From Alteromonas sp. CI.11.F.A3 (GTDB taxonomy: Bacteria > Pseudomonadota > Gammaproteobacteria > Enterobacterales > Alteromonadaceae): 64,000 nucleotides of DNA. Location: positions 1,674,001-1,738,000 of the forward strand of contig NZ_CP136708.1 of NCBI RefSeq assembly GCF_032925565.1. The letters run 5' to 3'. The notes under the pieces are model-generated. The model was not told where the DNA came from and made no database searches. It saw nothing but the letters and a program-made list of their open reading frames with translations. Positions 46,973-56,172 of the stretch are shown here, piece after piece (position 1 is the first letter of the stretch; each line of letters starts with the position of its first letter). A program made the translations under genes and the position numbers.

Positions 46973-49327
46973 ATGACAGTTGAGCGAGAAAATCGCATTG
47001 AAATTCCTGTGCTTGCCTTAAGGGACGTGGTTGTTTATCCGCATATGGTCATACCCTTATTCGTCGGGCGAGAAAAATCAATTCGTTGTCTTGAAGCGGC
47101 AATGGAAAACGAGAAACAGATTTTCTTAGTGGCCCAGAAAGACGCCGGTGTGGACGAACCCGATGCCGATGACATTTATACCGTTGGTACTATTGCTACC
47201 ATTCTTCAACTTTTGAAACTACCTGACGGCACCGTAAAAGTGTTAGTAGAAGGAAGTGTGCGTGGTGAAGTTGAAGGTTATGAGCAATCAGAGCCTTTCT
47301 TTGTTGCTAAGGTAAATAAAATTGAAGACGGTGCTATCGATGAGAGCGAGCAAGAAGTGCTTATTCGCTCTGCGGTATCGCAGTTTGAAGGTTACGTTAA
47401 GCTAAACAAAAAAATACCGCCTGAGGTACTTACGTCGCTAAATGGTATTGAAGATGCTGCACGCTTAGCAGATACCATGGCCGCGCACATGCCACTTAAA
47501 CTCACCGAAAAACAGAAAGTGCTAGAAATGAAAGGGGTGAATGAACGCCTTGAGTATTTAATGGCCTTGATGGAAGGTGAAATCGATTTGCTACAGGTTG
47601 AGAAGAAAATTCGAACCCGTGTTAAAAAGCAAATGGAGAAAAGCCAGCGTGAGTACTATTTGAATGAGCAAATGAAAGCCATTCAAAAAGAACTTGGCGA
47701 GCTTGATGATGCACCGGACGAATTTGAAGCGTTAGCCAAAAAAATCGAAGAAGCCAAAATGCCGCAAGAGGCTTTAGATAAAGCGAAGTCTGAACTTCAA
47801 AAGCTCAAGATGATGTCGCCTATGTCGGCAGAGGCGACGGTTTTGCGTAGCTACATTGAGTGGCTAACTAATGTGCCGTGGAACAAGCGTTCACCGGTGA
47901 AAAAAGACCTATCGCGCGCTGAAGTCGTTCTAAATGAAGACCATTACGGCTTAGAGAAAGTTAAAGAACGTATTTTAGAGTATCTTGCTGTGCAACAGCG
48001 GGTGAAAAAACTTAAAGGGCCTATCTTGTGTCTTGTTGGACCACCGGGGGTAGGTAAAACCTCTCTAGGCCAATCTGTCGCAAAAGCGACTGGACGCAAG
48101 TATGTTCGCATGGCACTTGGTGGGGTTCGTGATGAAGCTGAGATTCGTGGGCACAGACGTACCTACATTGGTTCATTGCCCGGTAAGCTAGTGCAAAAGA
48201 TGGCAAAGGTGGGGGTGAAAAATCCACTCTTCTTATTAGATGAAATCGATAAGATGTCGTCTGATATGCGCGGTGACCCAGCGTCAGCGTTATTAGAAGT
48301 ACTTGATCCAGAGCAGAACAACAGCTTCAGTGATCACTACTTAGAAGTGGATTATGACTTATCTGACGTGATGTTTGTGGCCACCTCGAATAGCATGAAT
48401 ATTCCAGGCCCTTTACTTGATCGTATGGAAGTTATTCGTCTTTCTGGTTATACCGAAGATGAGAAACTAAACATAGCGACGCGTCACTTGCTGAGTAAGC
48501 AAATGGAACGCAACGGCCTTAAGTCTAAAGAGCTTGAGATTACCGAGTCGGCCATTATCGGCATGATTCGGTATTATACCCGTGAAGCAGGTGTACGTAG
48601 TTTAGAGCGTGAAATTTCTAAGGTATGTCGTAAAGCCGTAAAAGATATCCTGCTCAATAAGAGTAAAGATAAAGTGTCAGTGACCCAAGATAATCTTAAG
48701 GATTACTTAGGCGTACAACGCTTCGATTACGGTAAAGCTGATAAAGACAATCAAATTGGCCAAGTTACCGGGTTAGCATGGACACAAGTAGGTGGTGATT
48801 TACTGACTATCGAAACCACGTCCGTGCCGGGTAAAGGCAAAATGACATCAACCGGTTCGCTTGGTGATGTTATGCAGGAATCTATTAAAGCTGCAATGAC
48901 GGTTGTGCGCAGTCGCGCTGAAAAGCTTCGTATTAACGAAGATTTTTATGAAAAACGCGATATTCACGTGCACGTGCCTGAAGGTGCTACACCAAAAGAT
49001 GGCCCAAGTGCGGGTATCGCAATGTGTACTGCTTTAGTGTCATCGTTAACAGGTAACCCTGTTAAATGCGATGTGGCCATGACCGGTGAAATCACACTAC
49101 GTGGTGAAGTATTAGCCATTGGTGGTTTGAAAGAAAAGCTACTGGCCGCACACCGTGGTGGAATTAAAACGGTGGTTATTCCAGCAGAAAATGAACGTGA
49201 TCTGGAAGAAATTCCAGAAAATGTGAAAAAAGATTTATCAATTCACCCTGTAAAGTGGATTGATGATGTGCTTGATATTGCACTTCAAGAGCCAGTAGAG
49301 TCTTTTGAGGTTGCAACGAAAAGCTAA
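46973..49327 (+). CDS. lon: Lon, ATP-dependent serine protease
   Basis: 784 residues, the same length as E. coli Lon. N-terminal substrate-binding domain ([20 protein letters not shown]), AAA+ module with Walker [10 protein letters not shown] and Walker [10 protein letters not shown], and the C-terminal protease with the Ser-Lys dyad ([10 protein letters not shown] and the downstream [14 protein letters not shown]). It degrades misfolded and regulatory proteins. Monocistronic, driven by a sigma32-type promoter. Confidence 0.97.
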   Translation: MTVERENRIEIPVLALRDVVVYPHMVIPLFVGREKSIRCLEAAMENEKQIFLVAQKDAGVDEPDADDIYTVGTIATILQLLKLPDGTVKVLVEGSVRGEVEGYEQSEPFFVAKVNKIEDGAIDESEQEVLIRSAVSQFEGYVKLNKKIPPEVLTSLNGIEDAARLADTMAAHMPLKLTEKQKVLEMKGVNERLEYLMALMEGEIDLLQVEKKIRTRVKKQMEKSQREYYLNEQMKAIQKELGELDDAPDEFEALAKKIEEAKMPQEALDKAKSELQKLKMMSPMSAEATVLRSYIEWLTNVPWNKRSPVKKDLSRAEVVLNEDHYGLEKVKERILEYLAVQQRVKKLKGPILCLVGPPGVGKTSLGQSVAKATGRKYVRMALGGVRDEAEIRGHRRTYIGSLPGKLVQKMAKVGVKNPLFLLDEIDKMSSDMRGDPASALLEVLDPEQNNSFSDHYLEVDYDLSDVMFVATSNSMNIPGPLLDRMEVIRLSGYTEDEKLNIATRHLLSKQMERNGLKSKELEITESAIIGMIRYYTREAGVRSLEREISKVCRKAVKDILLNKSKDKVSVTQDNLKDYLGVQRFDYGKADKDNQIGQVTGLAWTQVGGDLLTIETTSVPGKGKMTSTGSLGDVMQESIKAAMTVVRSRAEKLRINEDFYEKRDIHVHVPEGATPKDGPSAGIAMCTALVSSLTGNPVKCDVAMTGEITLRGEVLAIGGLKEKLLAAHRGGIKTVVIPAENERDLEEIPENVKKDLSIHPVKWIDDVLDIALQEPVESFEVATKS

Positions 49328-49544
49328 AATGGTTGGCTGCATGTCCTAATTTTAAAGGCTTGCAGCCTTAAATTTGCAATAATTGATTAAAAAGTGTGCA
49401 TACCTTCGCCAATTCGCCTATTTTTTTCAAAATAGGGCTTTCTTGTCGCAAGAGTTGTGTTACCTTTAATTTGTATTCGCTTGAAGCCTTGCCACAAAAG
49501 GGATTGCAGCGATTCAATAAAAGTTAATTAATTGTGACAGATGC
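49328..49544 (+). other. lon-hupB intergenic region
   Basis: No gene seen. A CCTATTTT/AAAATAGG hairpin (about 49418-49437) may end the lon transcript, although its U-tract is poor. Confidence 0.4.
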
Positions 49545-49573
49545 TTGATGTTCAGAATCAAGCTTGCTATAAC
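49545..49573 (+). promoter_or_regulatory. hupB promoter
   Basis: TTGATG (49545-49550), 17 bp, TATAAC (49568-49573). The -35 and spacer contain CTTGAT/ATCAAG, a short inverted repeat that might be an operator. Confidence 0.65.
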
Positions 49574-49630
49574 GTTCAATCAAATCGTTTTGGACAAACA
49601 GTATAATAACAATCGAAGGGGATCATAATA

Positions 49631-49903
49631 GTGAACAAGTCTCAACTTATCGACCAAATTGCTGCTGGCGCAGATATTTCAAAAGCAGCTGCCGGCCGCG
49701 CTCTAGATGCATTCACTGACTCAGTAACTGCAGCACTTAAAGACGGTGACCAAGTGGCACTAGTCGGTTTCGGTACTTTCTCAGTACGTGAGCGCTCTGC
49801 TCGTAGTGGTCGTAATCCACAAACTGGTGAGACTATTCAGATTTCAGCGGCGAAAGTTCCTTCTTTCAAAGCTGGTAAAGCTCTGAAAGACGCTTGTAAC
49901 TAA
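49631..49903 (+). CDS. hupB: HU-beta type histone-like DNA-binding protein
   Basis: 90 residues, the exact HU length. The conserved [25 protein letters not shown]-binding arm is present. It starts with GTG behind AAGGGG. The lon-hupB-ppiD order supports the HU-beta assignment over HU-alpha. A strong terminator follows. Confidence 0.96.
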   Translation: MNKSQLIDQIAAGADISKAAAGRALDAFTDSVTAALKDGDQVALVGFGTFSVRERSARSGRNPQTGETIQISAAKVPSFKAGKALKDACN

Positions 49904-49918
49904 GCAAAACTTGCAAGA

Positions 49919-49951
49919 AAAAGGCGATGGCGTATGCCATCGCCTTTTTTA
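49919..49951 (+). terminator. Intrinsic terminator of hupB
   Basis: GGCGATGGC/GCCATCGCC stem with a 4-nt loop, flanked by A5 and T6. Confidence 0.92.
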
Positions 49952-50188
49952 TTTGTAACGCCGAATTTATCATTTCCCACTATTTTCTTTATCTCACCTA
50001 TAGCGCGACAGTGCATTGCGCACCACGCTGCGGTTTTATTGAACAATAGAAGGATTAGTTTTTGTTAAGCCGTTTATCTTCACAGGTATTAGGTTATAAT
50101 CACCGCTTATTTTTTGCCATGACGTTAGCGTAGGCATTTTCCAACGCTAAAGGGCAAGTGTAGTAAGCAACGGAGTTGAAGAACAATC

Positions 50189-52081
50189 ATGCTAGAAAGA
50201 ATCAGAGAAGGTTCTCAAGGCCCATGGGCAATGGCAATTATTGCCCTAATCGTATTGAGTTTCGTGTTTGCTGGTGTAGGAAGCTACCTGACGTCTTCAG
50301 GTACTACGGCAGTAGCAACAGTTAATGGCGAAGAAATTTCTGCTCAGGAATTAGAACGCGGTTATCAGAACCAACGGGCACAAATGGAATCACAATTTGG
50401 CGAAAGCATTGCCCAGTTGTTTTCGAGCGAACAGTATTTAAGTGACTTTCGTCGTAACGTACTAGATAGACTTATTGCTGAAAAACTAATTCAGCAACAA
50501 GCACAGGAAATGGGCTTACGCGTTAGCGATGCGCAAATTCGTGAAACTATCGTACAAATGCCAGAGTTTCAGTTCGGTGGTCAATTTGACAACGACCGTT
50601 TCCAAACTATCTTGCGTCAAAACGGTTTTCAGGTTGCTGACTTCCGTGACTACTTACGAATTCAAATGACACAAAATCAATTGGCTGCTGCGTTAACAAA
50701 TTCTGAGTTTGCGTTACCTGGTGAAGCTGAACGTGCAAATGCATTGCAACTTCAAACTCGTGACGCTAAATATGTGATGATTGATTCTGCTTCATTCGCC
50801 GAGTCGGTGGAAGTAACAGAAGATGATATTGCTGAATATTACAACGCTAACATCACTGCATTTGATACCGAAGAGCAAATTAAGCTTGCCTATGTAACAC
50901 TCACAGTAGAAGACGTTAAAAGCCGCGTAAGCGTAGATGACGACGCCGTTCGCACTTACTATGACAATAACCTAAGCGGTTATGGCAAAGAAGAAGAGCG
51001 TCGTGTGTCACATATTCTTATTGAAGCTGGCGATGACGCTGAAGCAGCGAAAGCGAAAACTCAAGCGTTGTTAGACCAACTGAACGACGGTGCCGATTTT
51101 GCGGAGTTAGCTGAAAGTAGTTCAGATGACACCTTTTCTGCTGAAAATGGTGGTGATCTAGATTTCATTACGCCTGGAATGATGGACGAGGCGTTTGATG
51201 AAGCGGTATTTAGTTTAGCCAATGTGGGTGACTATACCGACGTTGTTGAGACTGAGTTCGGCTTTCACATCATTAAACTGACTGAACTTAAAGAAGCACA
51301 AGTTCAGCCATTTGAAGAAGTAGAAGCAGAAATCCGCGAGACACTGCTAACGGATAAAGCATTAGAAGAATTCTTTGAGTTGCAAAACACCATGGCTGAA
51401 ATTGCATTCGAAGTGCCAGATACACTAGAAGATGTAGCTAACGCAGTTGATTTACCTGTGCAAGAAACTGGCTTGTTTAGCCGTAACTCTGCGCCAGTAG
51501 ATATGAGCTCGCCAGCACTGACGGAAGTCGCGTTTTCTTCTGAACTTATTGATGAAGGCGTTAACAGTGACATTATCGAGTTAGATGATGAAACGGTAGT
51601 TGTAGTGCGTGTTGTAGAACATTTGCCACAGCGTACTCAAACGCTAGATGAGGTGCGTGAAGGTATTGTATCAACCGTTAAAGCACAGAAGGCGCAAGAA
51701 GCGGCAGAAAGTTGGGCCTCCGATGTTGTCGATTCGCTGAAACAAGGTGAAAGTGTAGACGCTGTATTGGCAGAAAAATCACTAAGCTGGGAAAGTGCCG
51801 AAGCTGTAGCGCGAAGTGGTAGTACGTTAAACCGCAGTATCGTTGATAAGCTGTTTACCTTATCTAGCGAAGCCGAAAAGCGGGTAGATGTAATTGCAAC
51901 TGTGAATGGCAATGTTGCTATTGTTGAACTCGTTAAAGTAAACAGCGCGCCTACGCTAAGTGCTGAGATGTCAGAAAGTCTGAAACCTCGTTTAGCACAG
52001 ATGCAAGGTCAACGTGTTTACCAACAGTTTATTGAAGCATTACGTGCTGATGCCGATGTGACGGTGTCTGAAAGCCTTTAG
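50189..52081 (+). CDS. ppiD: PpiD, membrane-anchored periplasmic chaperone
   Basis: 630 residues. A short cytoplasmic N-terminus (MLERIREGSQGPWA), one membrane helix (MAIIALIVLSFVFAGVGSYL), a SurA-like helical region and a parvulin domain (RRVSHILIEAGDDAEAAKAK ... FGFHIIKL) at about residues 270-370. PpiD sits at the exit of SecYEG and, in E. coli, partners with YfgM, which is also encoded here. A TATAAT at 50095-50100 marks the likely promoter. Confidence 0.96.
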   Translation: MLERIREGSQGPWAMAIIALIVLSFVFAGVGSYLTSSGTTAVATVNGEEISAQELERGYQNQRAQMESQFGESIAQLFSSEQYLSDFRRNVLDRLIAEKLIQQQAQEMGLRVSDAQIRETIVQMPEFQFGGQFDNDRFQTILRQNGFQVADFRDYLRIQMTQNQLAAALTNSEFALPGEAERANALQLQTRDAKYVMIDSASFAESVEVTEDDIAEYYNANITAFDTEEQIKLAYVTLTVEDVKSRVSVDDDAVRTYYDNNLSGYGKEEERRVSHILIEAGDDAEAAKAKTQALLDQLNDGADFAELAESSSDDTFSAENGGDLDFITPGMMDEAFDEAVFSLANVGDYTDVVETEFGFHIIKLTELKEAQVQPFEEVEAEIRETLLTDKALEEFFELQNTMAEIAFEVPDTLEDVANAVDLPVQETGLFSRNSAPVDMSSPALTEVAFSSELIDEGVNSDIIELDDETVVVVRVVEHLPQRTQTLDEVREGIVSTVKAQKAQEAAESWASDVVDSLKQGESVDAVLAEKSLSWESAEAVARSGSTLNRSIVDKLFTLSSEAEKRVDVIATVNGNVAIVELVKVNSAPTLSAEMSESLKPRLAQMQGQRVYQQFIEALRADADVTVSESL

Positions 52082-52184
52082 TATTATTGAGCTTACTGTT
52101 TAGGGGCTGGCGAGAATATAAGCGGGCTGAAACGTAAAACTATTATGTTTTAGTTCTAACCTTAAAGGTAAGCGAAAAATACAC

Positions 52185-52244
52185 AAAAAAAAGCCAGTGT
52201 TGGCGAAGCGATAACCATATCGCTTGTTCAACACTGGCTTTTTT
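52185..52244 (+). terminator. Two-tier terminator of ppiD
   Basis: Outer stem GCCAGTGTTG (52193-52202) with CAACACTGGC (52229-52238), flanked by A and T tracts, encloses an inner hairpin AAGCGATA/TATCGCTT with an ACCA loop. The symmetry allows it to serve the convergent small gene as well. Confidence 0.9.
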
Positions 52245-52274
52245 GTGGGCGCTTGTCTTTAATAAGTAAAAGTA

Positions 52275-52445
52275 TTAATGGGTGAGAAAAAGCATAAGCG
52301 CATAAAACGCAGCGATAACACTCGATAAAACCAGTATGTAAGTAAAACCTTGTTTACCTTGCGCTAGAGAATAGCTATTCACCCTTAAGTAGCCAAACCA
52401 CAATAACGACAAGATAAGTGGTATCAGTACAATAATCTTAAGCAA
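52275..52445 (-). CDS. Small two-helix membrane protein, unknown
   Basis: A 56-residue reading frame starting with TTG behind GAGG. It encodes two hydrophobic helices (IIVLIPLILSLLWFGYL and YILVLSSVIAAFYALML) joined by a short polar loop (RVNSYSLAQGKQG), a credible inner-membrane hairpin. It ends just before the shared terminator after ppiD. I do not recognise the family. Below 60 residues the frame alone is weak evidence, but the membrane-hairpin pattern and ribosome site support it. Confidence 0.55.
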   Translation of the reverse strand: MLKIIVLIPLILSLLWFGYLRVNSYSLAQGKQGFTYILVLSSVIAAFYALMLFLTH

Positions 52446-52671
52446 AACTCGACCTCGCGTTGTATCGGTAAAGGGGCATCACATTATGTGTAGTGCAGTA
52501 GCTTTCAGTAGTAAGTCAATCCCACTGCATGATTATAAGTTTAACGATAAACCATAACTCTAACTATATATGAGTACAGTCTAGAAAGGGAATACAGTTT
52601 AGCCTGCGGGTTATTTTAATTTTCGGGAGCATTGATACCTGTAATAGTCATTAATGCGCTAGTAACAAATT
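52446..52671. other. Non-coding stretch before the dapE remnant
   Basis: Nothing convincing apart from a short palindrome CACATTATGTG near 52480, possibly part of the promoter region of the small minus-strand gene. Confidence 0.3.
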
Positions 52672-53358
52672 ACCCTCGATATGTGCTTAGTGGGCGACCC
52701 TACTGCTACGCACACTACTGGCGATACCATAAAGGTAGGACGTAGAGGTTCCTGATCAGGCTCTATTGTCGTATCGGGTAAACAGGGGCACGTAGCCTAC
52801 CCACATACCTGCGATAACGCTATTCACAAAGCAAGCAGAATTATACAGGCGTTATCCTCTTATGAATTTGAACAAGGTAGCCTAGACTTTCCAGGTACAT
52901 CCCTGCAAGTCACTCACGTTGATACGGGCGCTTTTACTGATAATTTAGTGCTGGTAAGTACACGTATTGAATTTAATGTGCGCTATGCATGGCAATTTAA
53001 CCGCGACAGCCTAGTTAAGTTGCTAGCAAGTATTATTGGCGAGGTAGATGGTGGTGCGTCGGTAAGCTGGTCTAGACCTTGTGAATCCTATATGAGTAGA
53101 ACCAATACGCAAAAGCGCTGCTTAATTACTATTGCAGAAAAAGCCATTGTGCAAGCCACTGGCCGTTATCCCGTAGTCAGTACATCTGGCGGGGCATTTT
53201 GCGGTAAAGCAGACGGACGGTTTTTCGCATCAGACACAACCCAAGTGGTAGAACTGGGTGTGCCAAATGCTACTATTCATCAAGTTAACGAGCATGTGCA
53301 TTTATCGGATATAGTAACGTTAGAAGATATCTTCACCGATATTCTGCTAAGCCTATAA
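52672..53358 (+). pseudogene. dapE: Truncated dapE (succinyl-diaminopimelate desuccinylase) remnant
   Basis: One frame gives DapE-like sequence: LDMCLVGDPTATHTTGD and KVGRRGS, then a TGA stop at 52753-52755, then GKQGHVAYPH in the same frame, and a C-terminal TIHQVNEHVHLSDI matching the end of DapE. The N-terminal ~170 residues with the first metal ligands (the HTD motif) are missing, and the frame upstream of 52672 is closed. Internal cores are eroded: the usual VIPG-like segment after DNL is altered. A downstream ATG frame could still be translated but would not give an active enzyme. A functional dapE must lie elsewhere if the lysine/peptidoglycan route is intact. Confidence 0.8.
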
Positions 53359-53374
53359 ATTTACGCCTGTAAAT

Positions 53375-55129
53375 TTACGCCGACTTCTTCAATTCAGGCT
53401 TTAATTGAGTTGCTCCTAAATAACGTTCCTTTTTCTTTGGCGTTAGCGCTTCTAAATCGACCACTACCAAGCCATCTATGCAGTCGTTAAAATCAGGATC
53501 TACATTGAAATCGAGGAAGGCCACTCCACCCGTTTTCGAGAGTTCACTGTATTGCTTGTATAAAGTAGGTACATTCACTCCCATATTAGCGAGTAGATGC
53601 TTTAACTGGGTAAACTCAGATTTGTAGTCTTTACCTGTAAAGGTATACAAGGCATCTTGCGACATTTGATAAGGGCGTTTCGATTTAGCTTGGCCAAATT
53701 TAGCCGGAAAGTAAATTGAGTAAAACTGTACGATCAAATCTTTAGCTGGCTGAGGATAAGCGTTACTTAACGACACGGCCCCAAACATATATCGGTATTT
53801 CGGGTAACGATTTAAAAACGCGCCAATGCCTACCCATAAATAATCTAGGCTACGTTTACCCCAATAGCAGGGTTGTACAAAGCTTCTGCCCAGTTCTAAC
53901 CCTGCACCAAACATGGTGGCATTAGCACTAGCATCGGTATTAGTCTTGCCTGTGCCATAATCGAACAAGGTGGCTGAATATAACCCCGTAGGGTGGTCTT
54001 GTTGACTAAGTATTTCTGCATCTCCAAATCGATAAGCGCCTACGATTTCTAAATTACTCTCATCCCACAAAATCAAATGATAATAATGAGTATCGTATTG
54101 GTCTATATCACGGCGTTTGTTCGTGCCTTCGCCCACTGCCCGAAATGCAATTTCTCTCAAGCGACCAATTTCACGCATAATTGGTGAGCAATTTTTATGT
54201 TGGTATAAATATATCGACTGACCATCACTGGTGTGGCCTAAGTGTTCACATTGCTTCATTGCACGGGAAAGCTCTTTTCTGTCTTCCGGCATGGCCACTG
54301 GGGCTTGGGTGTCGAAAATACCTTTCTTGTTGCTGCCAATTCGATATAAGTGGCGTTTAAATAGTTTCACCTGATCTTTAAGCGCTATGCTGGTTTGTTG
54401 GTAAGACTCAAAGGGAATAAGCTCGCCTATTCGCATAGGAAGGTGTTTCTTGCGTTGCTTAAACATTTCTTTTACTAGCAGCGCAGTGGCTAAGGGTTTG
54501 TATACCATAGACACCCCATAAAACAGCGGGCTATTTTTGGCATCAATATAAACCGGAAGAATAGGGGATTTGGCTTGTCGGGCGATGCGCAAAAAACCGG
54601 AATGCCAAAGCGTATCTCTTACACCTTGAGGTCGTAGTCGTGAAACTTCCCCAGCGGGAAAGATTAAAATGGCGCCGTCTGATCGCAAGTGTTCTTGTAT
54701 AGCGCTTAAATGCTGTTTCGGCGTACCGCCTTGCATGTTGTTTACTGGCAGTAACATATCGTGCAAAGGCTCAATGGCCATGAGCATTTGGTTCGCCACG
54801 ACTTTTAAATCGTGACGAACTTCACTCACCAGCTTAATTAACGCAAGGGCGTCTAGCGAGCCGATAGGGTGATTGGCAATAATCACCACTCGTCCTTGTG
54901 ATGGAATACGCTCTTTCTCTACGTCACGGGTAGAGTAGCTAATATTGAAGTATTCGAGCACTTGCTCAACAAAGTCGATATCTTCGTAGTGGGGGTAGGT
55001 TTCGCCGAACTCTATTATTTCTCGTTCATGCAAAAGGTGGCGCAGCACAAACGATAAAGACCTAAACAACAAGGGGTTGTTAGCCACTTGGGGATAGTGT
55101 TTATTTAGTACTTCATCAACTGTAAACAT
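53375..55129 (-). CDS. olsF: OlsF-like bifunctional ornithine-lipid synthase
   Basis: 584 residues with two acyltransferase modules. The N-terminal half is PlsC/OlsA-like (ANHPIGSLDAL near residue 87, and LIFPAGEVSRL). The C-terminal half is OlsB-like, of the acetyltransferase/hemolysin type (REIAFRAVGEGTNKRRDID, HLILWDE, GAYRFG). This order is that of OlsF, which makes phosphorus-free ornithine lipids by N- and then O-acylation. The ATG at 55129 is chosen over an in-frame GTG at 55180, because the GTG falls inside the Pho-box array, upstream of the predicted transcription start. It lies downstream of the plcP-like gene on the same strand, with its own PhoB-type promoter. A general GNAT/PlsC fusion of other function cannot be excluded. 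Confidence 0.72.
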   Translation of the reverse strand: MFTVDEVLNKHYPQVANNPLLFRSLSFVLRHLLHEREIIEFGETYPHYEDIDFVEQVLEYFNISYSTRDVEKERIPSQGRVVIIANHPIGSLDALALIKLVSEVRHDLKVVANQMLMAIEPLHDMLLPVNNMQGGTPKQHLSAIQEHLRSDGAILIFPAGEVSRLRPQGVRDTLWHSGFLRIARQAKSPILPVYIDAKNSPLFYGVSMVYKPLATALLVKEMFKQRKKHLPMRIGELIPFESYQQTSIALKDQVKLFKRHLYRIGSNKKGIFDTQAPVAMPEDRKELSRAMKQCEHLGHTSDGQSIYLYQHKNCSPIMREIGRLREIAFRAVGEGTNKRRDIDQYDTHYYHLILWDESNLEIVGAYRFGDAEILSQQDHPTGLYSATLFDYGTGKTNTDASANATMFGAGLELGRSFVQPCYWGKRSLDYLWVGIGAFLNRYPKYRYMFGAVSLSNAYPQPAKDLIVQFYSIYFPAKFGQAKSKRPYQMSQDALYTFTGKDYKSEFTQLKHLLANMGVNVPTLYKQYSELSKTGGVAFLDFNVDPDFNDCIDGLVVVDLEALTPKKKERYLGATQLKPELKKSA

Positions 55130-55150
55130 AGTCTTTCTCGGTTTTTGCGA

Positions 55151-55206
55151 ACAATAGCAGGGGAATGTGACGTTTTTCACACAGTTAGATGTCAGTTATC
55201 TGACAA
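55151..55206 (-). promoter_or_regulatory. Four-unit Pho-box array and -10 of olsF
   Basis: On the minus strand the heptamers TTGTCAG, CTGACAT, CTGTGTG and ACGTCAC follow each other at exactly 11-bp steps (plus-strand positions 55200-55206, 55189-55195, 55178-55184 and 55167-55173). Ten bases after the last comes TATTGT (55151-55156) as -10. Transcription would start ~15 nt before the ATG at 55129. Confidence 0.7.
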
Positions 55207-55257
55207 TGCAGAGACCCGCGTTCCGTGAATTATGAAACGCGGGTTTAAGTGGTATGC

Positions 55258-56058
55258 TTATGCTGCTTTTGATGGTGAATTTTTCACTTTCAATGGGGTA
55301 ACGTTATCTGCGTTGTTCATGGTCTCAAGGGAGTAAATCAGGGATAGGTTTCCATTTTCGTCTTCACCCAACGCAGTACAGTTTTCCATCCAATCACCGT
55401 CGTTAATGTAGTGGATGCCATTTTCCATTGTGCTTTCAGGGTGATGAATATGACCACAAATTACGCCATCAAGCCCCATTTCTGCGGCACGAGAACAACA
55501 AGCCTCTCGGTAGCGAGCAATTGCTTCATTTGCGCCTTTGATGTGCTTTTTAATGTAACCTGCAAGTGACCAGTACTCACGTTTACGCCAACTACGAAAA
55601 CGATTGAACTCGCGATTTAAAAACAGCAGTAGGTCGTAACCTTTATCACCAATCCACGCATGGAATTTACCCATGGTGACATCGCCATCAAATTGATCGC
55701 CATGTAACACGAGGTAGCGTTTGCCTTGGGCAGTGGTATGCACAAGTTGACGTTCAATTTCGATATCACCAAATGCCATGCCTGAATATGACTGAATGGG
55801 TTCGTCATGATTACCTGGGAGATAAACAACGCGAGTGCCATCTTGGCTCATCGCCATTAGCTTATGCATAACTTGATTGTGCGCTTGCGGCCAACGAAAT
55901 TGTTTTGTCATTTGCCACATATCGACAATGTCGCCAACCAAATATAGGGTATCGACAGTAACGCTGTTTAAAAATGAAAGTAGGTATTCAGCTTTGCAAT
56001 CACGATTGCCAAGATGAATGTCAGAAAGCCAAAGTGTGCGGTAATGTGTTTTTTTCAT
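55258..56058 (-). CDS. plcP: PlcP/LpxH-like calcineurin-type phosphoesterase
   Basis: 266 residues with all dimetal phosphoesterase motifs: LSDIHLGNRD, VGDIVDMW, PGNHDEP, LHGDQFDGD and GHIHHPE. The family is usually labelled UDP-2,3-diacylglucosamine diphosphatase-like, but its members include PlcP, a phospholipase C that removes phosphate head groups from phospholipids under phosphate limitation. The Pho-box array directly upstream and the adjacent olsF-like gene favour PlcP here; LpxH activity in lipid A synthesis is the alternative. There is no signal peptide, so it would act at the cytoplasmic face of the inner membrane. Confidence 0.7.
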   Translation of the reverse strand: MKKTHYRTLWLSDIHLGNRDCKAEYLLSFLNSVTVDTLYLVGDIVDMWQMTKQFRWPQAHNQVMHKLMAMSQDGTRVVYLPGNHDEPIQSYSGMAFGDIEIERQLVHTTAQGKRYLVLHGDQFDGDVTMGKFHAWIGDKGYDLLLFLNREFNRFRSWRKREYWSLAGYIKKHIKGANEAIARYREACCSRAAEMGLDGVICGHIHHPESTMENGIHYINDGDWMENCTALGEDENGNLSLIYSLETMNNADNVTPLKVKNSPSKAA

Positions 56059-56091
56059 AGCAAGGTCCCAAAGCGATTGCCTTGGAACGCC

Positions 56092-56147
56092 ACTATATGG
56101 AGGTTAATTGACAAAATAGTGACGCTTGTTTGACGATAGTGTTACAG
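56092..56147 (-). promoter_or_regulatory. Four-unit Pho-box array and -10 of plcP
   Basis: Minus-strand heptamers CTGTAAC, TCGTCAA, GCGTCAC and TTGTCAA lie at exact 11-bp steps (plus positions 56141-56147, 56130-56136, 56119-56125 and 56108-56114). After 10 bp comes TATAGT (56092-56097). Same architecture as the olsF promoter. Confidence 0.75.
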
Positions 56148-56172
56148 CTAGCTTTTCTACAGACTCTGGTTC

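Noticed and set aside
55130..55180. Earlier GTG start for the olsF-like gene
   Set aside because: It lies within the Pho-box array, upstream of the -10, so it would not be in the mRNA.
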